Below, piece by piece: positions 51,398-60,193 of a DNA stretch of 64,000 nt (position 1 is its first letter; every line of letters starts with the position of its first letter). Source of the DNA: Hymenobacter jejuensis. GTDB lineage: Bacteria > Bacteroidota > Bacteroidia > Cytophagales > Hymenobacteraceae. The stretch covers positions 186,001 through 250,000 of the forward strand of contig NZ_CP040896.1 in the NCBI RefSeq assembly GCF_006337165.1, in the 5' to 3' direction. The position numbers and the translations under genes were made by a program. The notes below the pieces were generated by a model. The model saw nothing but the letters and a program-made list of their open reading frames with translations. It was not told the DNA's origin and ran no database searches.

Positions 51398-51741
51398 TCA
51401 GAATTACTCCGTATGACCGTGATCGCGAATCAAGTAATTCGATGATTATCAATCTATTCCGTAAGATCAGTCCAATAATAGGAGCGCCTCTTTAATTTCT
51501 TAATAGCCTTCTTGCTTCCTATTTTGGCTCGCCACTCGGCAGCGGTGCGGATGGTTGGTGCAAAGACGCGCCTAAGGGGCTTTTGCGTTTTGGCAGCTTG
51601 GTCCGGTTTGCTTCCTCTATCTTTCGAGGCGAGGTCCGGCGCGTGGGCAGGGTGCTTTAGCGAGCCGGCAGCAGATCGGGTGCTCCGCCAAATAACACGC
51701 ATCTACTTGACAATCTTTACATTACAGACCCTGTAAGCTAC
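51398..51741. other. Intergenic region (344 bp)
   Basis: Contains a dyad copy (51435-51459). A minus-strand frame of 82 codons (51454-51702) exists but has no recognisable family and is not called. Region 51690-51740 is AT-rich and likely carries the promoter of the ABC ATPase gene. Confidence 0.55.
51435..51459. repeat. 25-bp dyad, copy 18
   Basis: TAA, core ATGATTATCAA, TTC. Lies 37 bp after the FUSC-type gene stop. Confidence 0.7.
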
Positions 51742-52731
51742 ATGGAGTTGTTAACGGTTTCCGGAATTGGCTTTCAGGAACAAGGAAAATGGGCGCTGCA
51801 AGACATCGGCTTCAACCAGCAGCGACACCAAAAAATCGCGCTTTCTGGCGAAACCGGCGCCGGCAAAAGCACTCTATTACAGATCATTGCGGGCCTGATT
51901 CAACCCAGCGTTGGAGAAGTACACTTCGACGGCCGGCGGGTAAAAGGGCCAGCCGAAGTGCTGGTGCCGGGGCAGGCGGGCGTGGCCTATCTGTCGCAAC
52001 ACTTTGAGCTGCCTAAGTTTTTGCGGGTGGAACAGGTGCTGCGCTACGCCAACAAACGCTCGGCGCAAGAAGCCCAGACGCTCTACGACGTATGCCGCAT
52101 CAACCATTTGGCCAGCCGCCAGACCAACCAACTGTCAGGCGGTGAGCGTCAGCGCATTGCGTTGGCGCGGCTGCTGTTGGGAGCGCCGCAGCTTCTGCTG
52201 CTCGACGAGCCTTTTTCCAACCTCGACCGGGTGCATAAACTGATTTTGCAGTCGGTTATTCAGGACGTCGGCGAGCGCTTGGGCATCACCTGCATGCTCG
52301 TTTCGCACGATCCGCTGGATGCACTCTCGTGGGCCGACGAGGTATTGGTGTTGCAGGCGGGCAAGTTGGTGCAGCGCGGTGCACCCCAAACGATCTACCG
52401 GCAACCAACTAACGAGTACGTAGCCGGCCTTTTTGGCGACTACAACGCCGTGAACGGCGGCGCCCTGGCGGCTTTGGCTAGCTCAATCAAAGGCTTGCCT
52501 ACGGGCAACACCCTGCTAATCAGACCCGAGGATTTTACCATCGGAACATCCAAAAGCAAAGGCGTGCGAGTCCTGATAAAGTCCGCGCAGTTTTTCGGCA
52601 GCTATTACGAGTTGAAAGTGGCCGTAGCAGACGCGACGCTAACCATCCGGACGGGCAAGTCCAATTTCGCTCCCGGCGACGTGGCTTACGTAACGGCCGC
52701 CGCCGAACGAACATGGTTCATCAAACCATAA
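51742..52731 (+). CDS. Orphan ABC transporter ATPase with C-terminal TOBE-like domain (329 aa)
   Basis: Importer-class ATPase (PotA/FbpC-like): Walker A GETGAGKST at 36-44, LSGGERQRIALARLLL near 132-145, Walker B LLLLDEPFSNLD near 152-163, H-loop LVSHDPLDALSWAD. Residues about 240-329 form a TOBE-like regulatory domain (LLIRPEDF, then YELKVAVADATLTIRTGKSNFAPGD). No permease or binding protein is adjacent, so its partner is elsewhere. It is followed 21 bp later by the lactonase-like gene; its TAA stop is the left arm of a dyad copy that reaches the next ATG. Confidence 0.88.
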   Translation: MELLTVSGIGFQEQGKWALQDIGFNQQRHQKIALSGETGAGKSTLLQIIAGLIQPSVGEVHFDGRRVKGPAEVLVPGQAGVAYLSQHFELPKFLRVEQVLRYANKRSAQEAQTLYDVCRINHLASRQTNQLSGGERQRIALARLLLGAPQLLLLDEPFSNLDRVHKLILQSVIQDVGERLGITCMLVSHDPLDALSWADEVLVLQAGKLVQRGAPQTIYRQPTNEYVAGLFGDYNAVNGGALAALASSIKGLPTGNTLLIRPEDFTIGTSKSKGVRVLIKSAQFFGSYYELKVAVADATLTIRTGKSNFAPGDVAYVTAAAERTWFIKP

Positions 52732-52753
52732 TTATTTGATAACCAAGTATTTA
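52729..52753. repeat. 25-bp dyad, copy 19
   Basis: TAA (stop of the ABC ATPase gene), core TTGATAACCAA, TTA whose last A is the first base of the lactonase start codon. Confidence 0.85.
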
Positions 52754-53952
52754 TGTTAAAATCAGCGTGTACCCGCCGGGATTTTCTGAAAGCCGCAGGA
52801 TTGGGATTGCTCAGCCTGCCCGCCGTTCTGGCTGGTTGTGCCCGGTCGGTGCCGCGAAGCGAGGCGCCGGAATGCTTGGTGTACGTGGGCACGTTTGTGC
52901 TGGCCGGTAGCGAGAGCCTTTTCCTGTACCGCCTGAACATGGCTACCGGGGCGCTCACGCTTGTAAGTGCCTTGGATGCGGGCGGAAAACCGGGTTTTCT
53001 TACTCTTGACGCGAAAAGGCAACACCTGTACACCGCCACGCGCGTCGATGAGTTTGCAGGCGTGCAGGGCGGCGCCGTTAGCGCCTTTGCTATTGATCGA
53101 AGCACGGGCGCCTTGCGCTTGCTGAACCGGCAATCCTCCGCGGGGGTCGGCCCCTGCTACATCAGCCTTGATCATAGCGACCGCTGCGCGCTCGTGGCCA
53201 ATTATAACAGCGGCAGTATCAGCAGTTTGCCTATTCAGGCCGACGGCCAGCTTCGGTCCCCGGCCAGCACCGATCAGCACCGCGGCTCGGGCCCCAACCG
53301 CAGCCGCCAAGAAGGCCCGCACGCGCATTGCATCATCGCGGACCCTTCCAACCGGTTTGCTTTTGCCGTTGACTTGGGCCTTGATACGGTGTTTGCGTAC
53401 GCGCTGGACGCGCCCACCGGCATGCTACGCCTGCGCGATACACCCGCTTTCAGGGCCCAGCCCGGCGCCGGTCCGCGCCACCTCACGTTTCACCCGAACG
53501 CACGCTTTGCCTACCTCACCAACGAGATTGCCTCGACCGTAACGGCTCTCGCTTATGATGCGGCGCAGGGCACGTTTCGCGAAATCCAGACGCTGTCGGC
53601 GCTGCCCGCCGATTTTACCTCGACTAATACGCTAGCCGACGTGCACGTTGCGCCCAACGGCCGCTTCGTGTACGTTTCCAATCGCGGCCATAATAGCGTG
53701 GCCGTTTTCGCAATCGATTCCAAAAGTGGTCGCCTCACGCTCGTCCAGCACGTAGCCACGCAGGGCAAAACCCCGCGCAATTTTGGCCTCGATCCGGCGG
53801 GGCGTATGTTGCTGGTCGCCCACCAAGATTCGAATTCGATCGTGGTATTCCGCATCGACAGCCGCAGCGGGCGCCTCACCCCAACGGGCGTTTCCGTGGC
53901 CGTGCCTACGCCCGTATGCGTGCAGATCGTGGAGGATTTTACCCGTGGCTAA
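52753..53952 (+). CDS. Lactonase-family beta-propeller protein with Tat/lipoprotein signal (399 aa)
   Basis: Seven-bladed propeller of the 6-phosphogluconolactonase (YbhE) type: repeated units such as VYVGTFVLAGSESLFLYRLNMATGALT, GPCYISLDHSDRCALVANYNSGSI, GPRHLTFHPNARFAYLTNEIASTV and DVHVAPNGRFVYVSNRGHNSVAVF. The N-terminus TRRDFLKAAGLGLLSLPAVLAGC combines a twin-arginine motif and a lipobox, so it should be exported folded and lipid-anchored, unlike cytoplasmic YbhE. Its role outside the cytoplasm is unknown. Its ATG (52753) is the last base of a dyad copy that begins with the preceding gene's stop. Confidence 0.87.
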   Translation: MLKSACTRRDFLKAAGLGLLSLPAVLAGCARSVPRSEAPECLVYVGTFVLAGSESLFLYRLNMATGALTLVSALDAGGKPGFLTLDAKRQHLYTATRVDEFAGVQGGAVSAFAIDRSTGALRLLNRQSSAGVGPCYISLDHSDRCALVANYNSGSISSLPIQADGQLRSPASTDQHRGSGPNRSRQEGPHAHCIIADPSNRFAFAVDLGLDTVFAYALDAPTGMLRLRDTPAFRAQPGAGPRHLTFHPNARFAYLTNEIASTVTALAYDAAQGTFREIQTLSALPADFTSTNTLADVHVAPNGRFVYVSNRGHNSVAVFAIDSKSGRLTLVQHVATQGKTPRNFGLDPAGRMLLVAHQDSNSIVVFRIDSRSGRLTPTGVSVAVPTPVCVQIVEDFTRG

Positions 53953-54088
53953 CCAGAGCGCCGCGGGATCTTAACTACCAGTTCAAGAGCCTAACAATCA
54001 TGGGGCTACATCCCGGCCGCGCTTCACTCTGGCCGCTCACACGTAGCCCGTACTGGTTGCCAGATCTATCGCCGAATTGATATTCCGA

Positions 54089-54134
54089 AGCCTTAGCTTC
54101 TTTAGCCTCTAGTCGGGCCAAAGGAGCTAAGGCT
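54089..54134 (+). terminator. Intrinsic terminator downstream of the lactonase gene
   Basis: A 15-bp stem (AGCCTTAGCTTCTTT pairing with AAAGGAGCTAAGGCT, one G-T wobble) and a 16-base loop, then TTCTTT, about 140 bp after the lactonase stop. Confidence 0.75.
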
Positions 54135-54219
54135 TTCTTTCATAAGGTCATAGGAGCGGCAGCGGCTACCCAGTAGCACCAGACATTTGCTTTAAAATTT
54201 ATCCACATAGTTATCTAAA

Positions 54220-54244
54220 TAAACCATTGATTATCAATAATTCA
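54220..54244. repeat. 25-bp dyad, copy 20 (exact core)
   Basis: TAA, core TTGATTATCAA at 54227-54237, TCA. About 300 bp upstream of the SusC gene. Confidence 0.85.
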
Positions 54245-54538
54245 CAATAACAACAACCTGAACCATAAAATAAACAGGCTGTTTCATCTGATCTAATTTG
54301 CCCCCCTATTTTGACCAAAACCACCCACCAAATCCGGTGGGAGGCCCGCTACATTTAGGCTGTGTAAACCGCGGTGCTTAGCCATTGGCCAGCACCATTT
54401 TCGACACCTCATCTGGCAGTCCTTTCCCCTTGATACTTGCCGGCCGAAAGCGTCCGAAAAGGTTTCCGCTCCAGGCGTGCTTCTTCATCTCCCACCCATC
54501 CTGACGCAGGTTAGGATGTCAATTTTTCCTCAGTACTT

Positions 54539-57500
54539 ATGAAAAGAGAATGGCTACTCTTTTGTGGGGCGCTTGCGCTCCTGAAATCTACTTCCGCCTT
54601 CAGCATCCCGATTGCTGCTGACCGGACGAGTCCGGATTGGGCAACGGCCCTTCCGGCGGCTACTGCCGCAGCTGACATCACCGTGACCGGCACCATCACC
54701 GACGAGCGCAACCAGGGCCTGCCCGGCGCGACAGTCGTGGTGAAAGGTACCACCATCGGTACCGGCACCGACGACAAAGGCAACTTTACGCTGCGCGTGC
54801 CCGAAGCCAATGCCAATGGCACGTTGGTCGTGACATTTGTGGGGTATCTGGCGCAGGAAGTGGCGCTCAACGGGCGCACCAGCGTCAACGTGCAGCTCCG
54901 CCCCGATGCCCAAGCCTTGAAAGAGGTGGTGGTAGTGGGCTACGGCACGCAGAAACGCTCCGACGTAACGGGCTCCGTAGTTTCGGTACCGACGGACCGG
55001 CTGGAAAAGCTGCCCGTAGGCAACGTGGCGCAGGCGCTGGAAGGCGCTGTGGCGGGTGTGACGGTGGCCACGACTTCCGGCGCGCCGGGGGCTCAGCCCC
55101 GAATTCAGGTGCGCGGCGTACGCTCCATTACGGCCAACACCGATCCGTATATCATTCTGGACGGGGTGCCGTTTCCGGGCAACCTAAACGACATCAGCCC
55201 CACGGACATCGCCTCGATGGAAATTTTGAAGGATGCCTCGGCCACGGCCATTTATGGTACGCGCGGCTCCAACGGGGTAATCCTGATCACAACCAAGCAC
55301 GGCAAAACCGGCAAGCCCCAGATTCGCTACACGGGCTACGCGGGCCCGGAGTACATGACCAACACCCTGAAGCCGATGGACGGCCCGGCGTATGCGGCTA
55401 AGTATCAGGCTTATAAAGAGCAGGCTAAAATCACCGGTGACCCGCTGCCCAACTTTGGCGAGCTGGAAAACTACAAGGCCGGCAAAACCACCGATTGGCT
55501 GAAGCTCATCGGGCAACAAGGCTTCGTGCAAGACCACAACCTGTCTTTCTCGGGTGGCACCCCTGATGTAAAGTATTATCTATCAGGTGATTACTTCAAA
55601 CAAAAGGGTATCCTGCGGGGCTACCAATTTCAGCGCGTTAGCATTCGCTCTAACCTCGACGCCAACCTCACCAACTGGTTGCGCGTGGGCACGTCGGCGT
55701 TTTACGCTAGCTCCAATGACGACGGCGGGCAAGTAAACCTGGCGCTGGCGCAGGCCATGAGCCCGTATGGCGTGCCCTACAACCCCGACGGCACTTATAA
55801 AATCCAGGCGATGCAGCCGGAAGCACTGTTTGTCAATCCGTTGCTAGGCCTGACCACCACGCGCGTTAGCAAGGTGAACCAGCTCACGGGCACGCTCTAC
55901 GCCGAGGTGCAGCCCACCTTTGTGAAGGGTCTGACCTACCGCCTGAACGGCAGCTACTCCTACCGCCCTTACCATTACGCCAACTACACGGGCCGGCTAG
56001 CCAACGACTTGCGCGGTACGGGCGTCATCACCAACGACGAGCGCCACAACTACACCATTGAGAACATTGTGGTGTATAACCGCGACTTCGGCAAGCACCA
56101 CTTCGACCTGACGGGCCTGTACAGTGCCCAGCAGAACACCTACTTCACCACTACCGAAACCGCTAGCGGCTTCATCAGCGACCAGACCGGCTACAACAAC
56201 ATCGGTTCGGGCAGCATCCCGCCCACGCTGAGCTCTTACGACGAGCGCCGTTCGCTGCTCTCGCAAATGGGCCGCCTGAACTACTCCTACGACAGCCGCT
56301 ACCTGTTTACGGTAACGGCCCGCCGCGACGGCTCGTCGGTATTCGGCGACCAGGCCAGCAAGTATGCCACCTTCCCTTCGGTAGCACTGGGCTGGAATGT
56401 GGCTAACGAGCAGTTTCTGAAAGACAACGGCAAAGTCAACCTGCTGAAGCTGCGGTACTCGTATGGCATCACGGGCAATGAGGGCATCAACCCGTACCAG
56501 ACCATCACGGGCCAGACGCAGCTCCAGTACACCTACGGCGGCGTAACCTTTACGGGCCTCAGAGCCAATACGTTAGGCAACTCAAAGCTAAAGTGGGAAA
56601 GTACCACCAGCAGCAACGTCGCCCTGGATTTCGGCCTGTTTGACAACCGGGTTTCGGGCTCGTTTGAATATTACGACGCCCGCACCAAAAACTTGCTGCT
56701 GGCGCGCCTAATCCCCATCATCAACGGCTACAGCAGCGTACTTGACAATATTGGCCGGGTGCAGAACCGCGGCATTGAAGTGGCCCTGAACACGGTGAAC
56801 GTGCAGCACGGTGACTTTACCTGGAGCACGAGCTTCAACTTTACGCGCAACCGTAACAAGATTCTGGAACTGTACGGCAACGGCACCGACGACATTGCCA
56901 ACCGCCGCTTCATCGGCAAGCCGCTGAACGCCGTTTATGATTACAAGATGATCGGGGTGTGGCAGCAGGGCGAAGATCCTTCGGGCCTGGACCCCGGCGC
57001 CAAACCCGGCGACCTGAAGTTTGCCGACCTGAACGGCGACGGCAAGATCGACAGCAACGACCGCATGTATCTGGGTACTTCGCTGCCCAAGTACACGGCG
57101 GGCCTTACCAACACGTTTGCCTATAAAGGCCTGAGCCTGCGCATCTTCCTCCAGACGGCCCAGGGCATCCTGCGCAGCAACGACATCCTGAACCGCGCCG
57201 ACTTCAGCTACCGCATCAACCAGCCAGCGGCCGTGGGCTACTGGACGCCTGAGAACAAGAGCAACGACCGCCCCGCGCTTTCTTACTTCAATACGCGCGG
57301 CTATTCGTACCCCAAGGATGCCAGCTACACCCGCCTCAAGGACGTGACATTGAGCTACGCCCTGCCCCAGACTCTGCTGGATAAGCTGAAGCTGGGCAGC
57401 ACCTCGGTGTACGTGAGCGGCCGCAACATCTATACCTGGACTGACTGGATCGGCTGGGACCCTGAGCAGAACTACACGCAGGGCAACGGCTCCGGCAACG

Positions 57501-57577
57501 GCATTCCTTCGGGCATCGGCGCCAACTTCCCGCTCGTGGCGTCCTACGTGTTTGGCCTGAACCTGGGCTTGCGCTAA
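54539..57577 (+). CDS. SusC/RagA TonB-linked outer-membrane transporter (1012 aa)
   Basis: After the signal region, a CarboxypepD_reg-like domain (ITVTGTITDERNQGLPGATVVVKGT, about 48-72, ending VQLRPD) leads to the TonB box LKEVVVVGYGTQKRSDVTGSV near 124-144, a plug domain (VRSITANTDPYIILDGVPFPGNLNDISPTDIASMEILKDASATAIYGTRGSNG) and a beta-barrel with the family's C-terminal ending VFGLNLGLR. Imports oligosaccharides or other large nutrients with its SusD partner, using TonB energy. Length is typical. It is followed 27 bp later by susD-like. A long GC-rich leader precedes it. Confidence 0.95.
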   Translation: MKREWLLFCGALALLKSTSAFSIPIAADRTSPDWATALPAATAAADITVTGTITDERNQGLPGATVVVKGTTIGTGTDDKGNFTLRVPEANANGTLVVTFVGYLAQEVALNGRTSVNVQLRPDAQALKEVVVVGYGTQKRSDVTGSVVSVPTDRLEKLPVGNVAQALEGAVAGVTVATTSGAPGAQPRIQVRGVRSITANTDPYIILDGVPFPGNLNDISPTDIASMEILKDASATAIYGTRGSNGVILITTKHGKTGKPQIRYTGYAGPEYMTNTLKPMDGPAYAAKYQAYKEQAKITGDPLPNFGELENYKAGKTTDWLKLIGQQGFVQDHNLSFSGGTPDVKYYLSGDYFKQKGILRGYQFQRVSIRSNLDANLTNWLRVGTSAFYASSNDDGGQVNLALAQAMSPYGVPYNPDGTYKIQAMQPEALFVNPLLGLTTTRVSKVNQLTGTLYAEVQPTFVKGLTYRLNGSYSYRPYHYANYTGRLANDLRGTGVITNDERHNYTIENIVVYNRDFGKHHFDLTGLYSAQQNTYFTTTETASGFISDQTGYNNIGSGSIPPTLSSYDERRSLLSQMGRLNYSYDSRYLFTVTARRDGSSVFGDQASKYATFPSVALGWNVANEQFLKDNGKVNLLKLRYSYGITGNEGINPYQTITGQTQLQYTYGGVTFTGLRANTLGNSKLKWESTTSSNVALDFGLFDNRVSGSFEYYDARTKNLLLARLIPIINGYSSVLDNIGRVQNRGIEVALNTVNVQHGDFTWSTSFNFTRNRNKILELYGNGTDDIANRRFIGKPLNAVYDYKMIGVWQQGEDPSGLDPGAKPGDLKFADLNGDGKIDSNDRMYLGTSLPKYTAGLTNTFAYKGLSLRIFLQTAQGILRSNDILNRADFSYRINQPAAVGYWTPENKSNDRPALSYFNTRGYSYPKDASYTRLKDVTLSYALPQTLLDKLKLGSTSVYVSGRNIYTWTDWIGWDPEQNYTQGNGSGNGIPSGIGANFPLVASYVFGLNLGLR

Positions 57578-57604
57578 CCTCCCACCTCCTCTAGCATTTA
57601 CTTC

Positions 57605-59179
57605 ATGAAACGCATAATCATCAGCTTTCTTGGACTGCTCACCGTAGCGCAGCTCCTGAGCTCCTGCAAAGACACTTTCCTCGACGAAAATCCCAAGTCG
57701 CTTTACACGCCCCAAACTTCCCTGGTCGATTCGCTGGGCTTTGAGGCGGGCATGGCCGGCCTGATGTCGGTGGTGCGGGAGCAATACACCTACGATGCCC
57801 GGCAGGGCCTGCTGGGCACCATGCAGCTCGGCACCGACGTCTGCATTCCGGGCAGCCCCGAGGGCGTGGAGGTGCCGTATTACAACTACAACCTGCTGAA
57901 CTCACAGGACGCGGCGGCCTCCATCTGGTGGAGCTGGGCGTACCGCACTATCAACAACGCCAACGTCATCATTCAGCAGGCCTCGATTGCGCCCGCCACG
58001 GTGCGGCAGGGCTACAAAAACCGCATCACGGCCGAAGCCAAATTTTACCGCGCTTACGCCTACAACTTCTTGGCGACGCTCTACGGCGACGTGCCGCTGA
58101 TCGACCAGCCTGCTACCGGCCCGCGCAACGACTATACCCGTACGCCGCTAGCAGAAGTTAACACGTTTATTATCAATGACTTAACATCATCAATTCCCAA
58201 CCTCTCTCTGGTTAACAACCCTAAGCTGGCGTCGGGTCGCATTCACCGGGCCGTGGCGCAGCAATTGCTGGCGGAAGTGTACTTGCGCACCGGACAGAAC
58301 AACCTGGCCGAGCAGCAGTGCCAGGCCATTATCAGCAGCGGCCTGTTTAAGCTGATCACCGCTCGCTACGGCGTGAGGTCGGGCCAGCCGGGCGACTACT
58401 ACTCCGATATGTTTGTGGTGGGCAACCAGCGCCGCAGCCAAGGCAATACCGAGCTGATCTGGGGCATTGAGCAGCAACTCAACATCCCCGGTGGCACAAC
58501 CAGCGCGCAGCAGCGCCGCATGTGGATCCCGGGCTACTACGGTATCTCCGGCATGCTCGTCGCCGACTCGCTGGGCGGCCGCGGCATTGGCCGGATGCGC
58601 CTGAGCAACTGGGTAGACTACCGCCTGTTTGCGGCCAACGATATCCGCAACTCCAAGTACAACCTGCGCCGCCGCTTCTACTACAACGACCCCAAATCGG
58701 CCAATTACGGCAAGCGCGTGATTGCTACTGGCTCCGATACGCTCTTCCGCATCACCCCGTACATCACCAAGTGGGCCATGTACGATCCGGCCGATGAGTT
58801 TGGCTACGGCACCATCAAGGACATTCCCATGATGCGCTTAGGCGAAACTTACCTGTTGCTGGCCGAAGCACAGTTTAAGCAGGGCAACCTGGCCGGAGCC
58901 GCCGCCAGCATCAACGTGCTGCGTACCCGCGCCAAAGCTGATCAGGTTACGGCCGGCGACATCACCCTGAACTTCATCCTCGATGAGCGCACCCGCGAAC
59001 TGATCGGCGAGGAGCAGCGCCGCCTCACGCTGGTACGCACCGGCACTTTGGTTGAGCGCACCACGCGCCTGAACGGCGCCTCAGTTTCCGGTCTGACGCA
59101 GAAGAATGTGCTGCTGCCCATCCCGCAAACGGAGCGCGACCTCAACAACGGTGCACTATCGCAAAATCCTGGGTATTAA
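57605..59179 (+). CDS. SusD/RagB nutrient-binding lipoprotein (524 aa)
   Basis: Lipoprotein signal (FLGLLTVAQLLSSC) anchors the surface lid of the SusC transporter. SusD markers: FLDENPKSLYTP near residues 26-37, AEAKFYRAYAYNFLATLYGDVPLID near 139, TPLAEVNTFIINDL near 179-192, and LLLAEAQFKQGNLAGAAASINVLRTRA in the C-terminal TPR part, ending LNNGALSQNPGY. It closes the operon, with a terminator at 59209-59249. A dyad copy (58159-58183) lies in codons for TFIINDL. Confidence 0.95.
   Translation: MKRIIISFLGLLTVAQLLSSCKDTFLDENPKSLYTPQTSLVDSLGFEAGMAGLMSVVREQYTYDARQGLLGTMQLGTDVCIPGSPEGVEVPYYNYNLLNSQDAAASIWWSWAYRTINNANVIIQQASIAPATVRQGYKNRITAEAKFYRAYAYNFLATLYGDVPLIDQPATGPRNDYTRTPLAEVNTFIINDLTSSIPNLSLVNNPKLASGRIHRAVAQQLLAEVYLRTGQNNLAEQQCQAIISSGLFKLITARYGVRSGQPGDYYSDMFVVGNQRRSQGNTELIWGIEQQLNIPGGTTSAQQRRMWIPGYYGISGMLVADSLGGRGIGRMRLSNWVDYRLFAANDIRNSKYNLRRRFYYNDPKSANYGKRVIATGSDTLFRITPYITKWAMYDPADEFGYGTIKDIPMMRLGETYLLLAEAQFKQGNLAGAAASINVLRTRAKADQVTAGDITLNFILDERTRELIGEEQRRLTLVRTGTLVERTTRLNGASVSGLTQKNVLLPIPQTERDLNNGALSQNPGY
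58159..58183. repeat. 25-bp dyad, copy 21 (coding)
   Basis: TAA, core TTTATTATCAA, TTA. Inside the SusD gene (TFIINDL). Confidence 0.8.
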
Positions 59180-59208
59180 GCCCATCGGATACGACTTGCG
59201 AGTCGCTT

Positions 59209-59249
59209 AAAAGAAACTCCAGGGGCCCAAAGCCTCTGGAGTTTCTTTT
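59209..59249. terminator. Intrinsic terminator after the SusD gene
   Basis: AAAAGAAACTCCAG and its complement, a 14-bp stem, ending in TTTT; serves the convergent GH16 gene too. Confidence 0.9.
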
Positions 59250-59305
59250 TGTGTGTTATCTGCAAAAGCCACACTGCCGTATCGAACGATGCCAGTTAAG
59301 CCAGC

Positions 59306-60157
59306 TTATTGGCTGTCTGCCCGCTGATACACGCGCACGTAGTCCACTTCAAAGCTATTGGGGAAAGCCGTGCCCGTCAGTGGGCCGCCGTTATCGCCGC
59401 CCAGCGCCAGGTTAAGCAACACGTAATGAGGCTGTTGCATAGGGTTAAAACCTGTACCGTCCTCGTTGACGGTTTCCGTGAGTGGGGTTTCGTTCAGCAG
59501 TAAATCATCGACGTAGAGGCGAATAAACCGCGCATCCCAATCCATGCGCCAGACGTGGAATTTCTTAGCCCAGTCCGGGTCCCGAAACTCGGCTACGGGT
59601 TTGGTCTGGCTACGCCATTTAGCCGTGTATTGCTTGCTGGTACCCGAAGCGACATTAGCCAGGATCTTGCCTTGGTAAAACTCCATAATGTCGATTTCAC
59701 CGTTGGACGGCCACTCCTTTCCCACGCCCAGCGTCCAGAAGGCCGGCCACAGCCCGGGGCTGATATCGATGCGGCCGCGCATCTCGAAGCGCCCGTATTG
59801 CCAGCTATGTAACCCCTTGGTATTCAGGCTAGCCGAAGTATAGTATATGCTTGGTCGGCTGGCCTTCCAGTCGCTGCTCCCGGGCTGATAAGCAGGGTTC
59901 GGGCGTTGCTCCTGCCGCACTTCGATGATGAGCCGGCCATTTTCGCAGCGGGCATTTTCGGGCTGGTACCATTGCAACTCGTGGTTGCGCACGAAGCCGT
60001 TTTCAAACTGCCAGTTCTGCGGGTCCGGCCGGCCGTTAGTGTTGAATTCATCGGCCCAGACCAGTTTCCAGCCGGGGTACTGCGTGGCTTGGTGAGAAGA
60101 AGCGCAGCCGCTGGCCAGGGCAGCAGTAAGCGAAAGCATCAGCAGGGCTTTTCTCAT
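59306..60157 (-). CDS. GH16 beta-glucanase-type lipoprotein (283 aa)
   Basis: Lipoprotein signal MRKALLMLSLTAALASGCAS. The GH16 fold is marked by WKLVWADEFNTNGRPDPQNW near 29-48, and the active-site strand NGEIDIMEFY near 150-159 (E-x-D-x-x-E, nucleophile and acid/base) with AFWTLG just before it. Endo-beta-1,3(4)-glucanase (laminarinase/lichenase) is the most common activity, though GH16 also includes agarases and carrageenases. The lipid anchor suggests surface display next to SusCD. It lies 36 bp downstream of the BNR-repeat gene on the same strand. Confidence 0.92.
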   Translation of the reverse strand: MRKALLMLSLTAALASGCASSHQATQYPGWKLVWADEFNTNGRPDPQNWQFENGFVRNHELQWYQPENARCENGRLIIEVRQEQRPNPAYQPGSSDWKASRPSIYYTSASLNTKGLHSWQYGRFEMRGRIDISPGLWPAFWTLGVGKEWPSNGEIDIMEFYQGKILANVASGTSKQYTAKWRSQTKPVAEFRDPDWAKKFHVWRMDWDARFIRLYVDDLLLNETPLTETVNEDGTGFNPMQQPHYVLLNLALGGDNGGPLTGTAFPNSFEVDYVRVYQRADSQ

Positions 60158-60193
60158 GAAGCAAGGAGCAAATGCCGTGTATCTACTTACAAA

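Larger units (their letters stand above)
53953..54538. other. Intergenic region upstream of the SusC/SusD operon (586 bp)
   Basis: Holds a hairpin terminator (54089-54134), an exact-core dyad copy (54220-54244) and a long GC-rich leader before SusC. No ORF is supported. No anti-sigma or hybrid regulator gene accompanies the SusCD pair here. Confidence 0.6.

Noticed and set aside
51454..51702. Minus-strand 82-codon frame ending KRRSYYWTDLTE.
   Set aside because: Basic and without a recognised family or promoter; it could be real but cannot be supported from the sequence alone.
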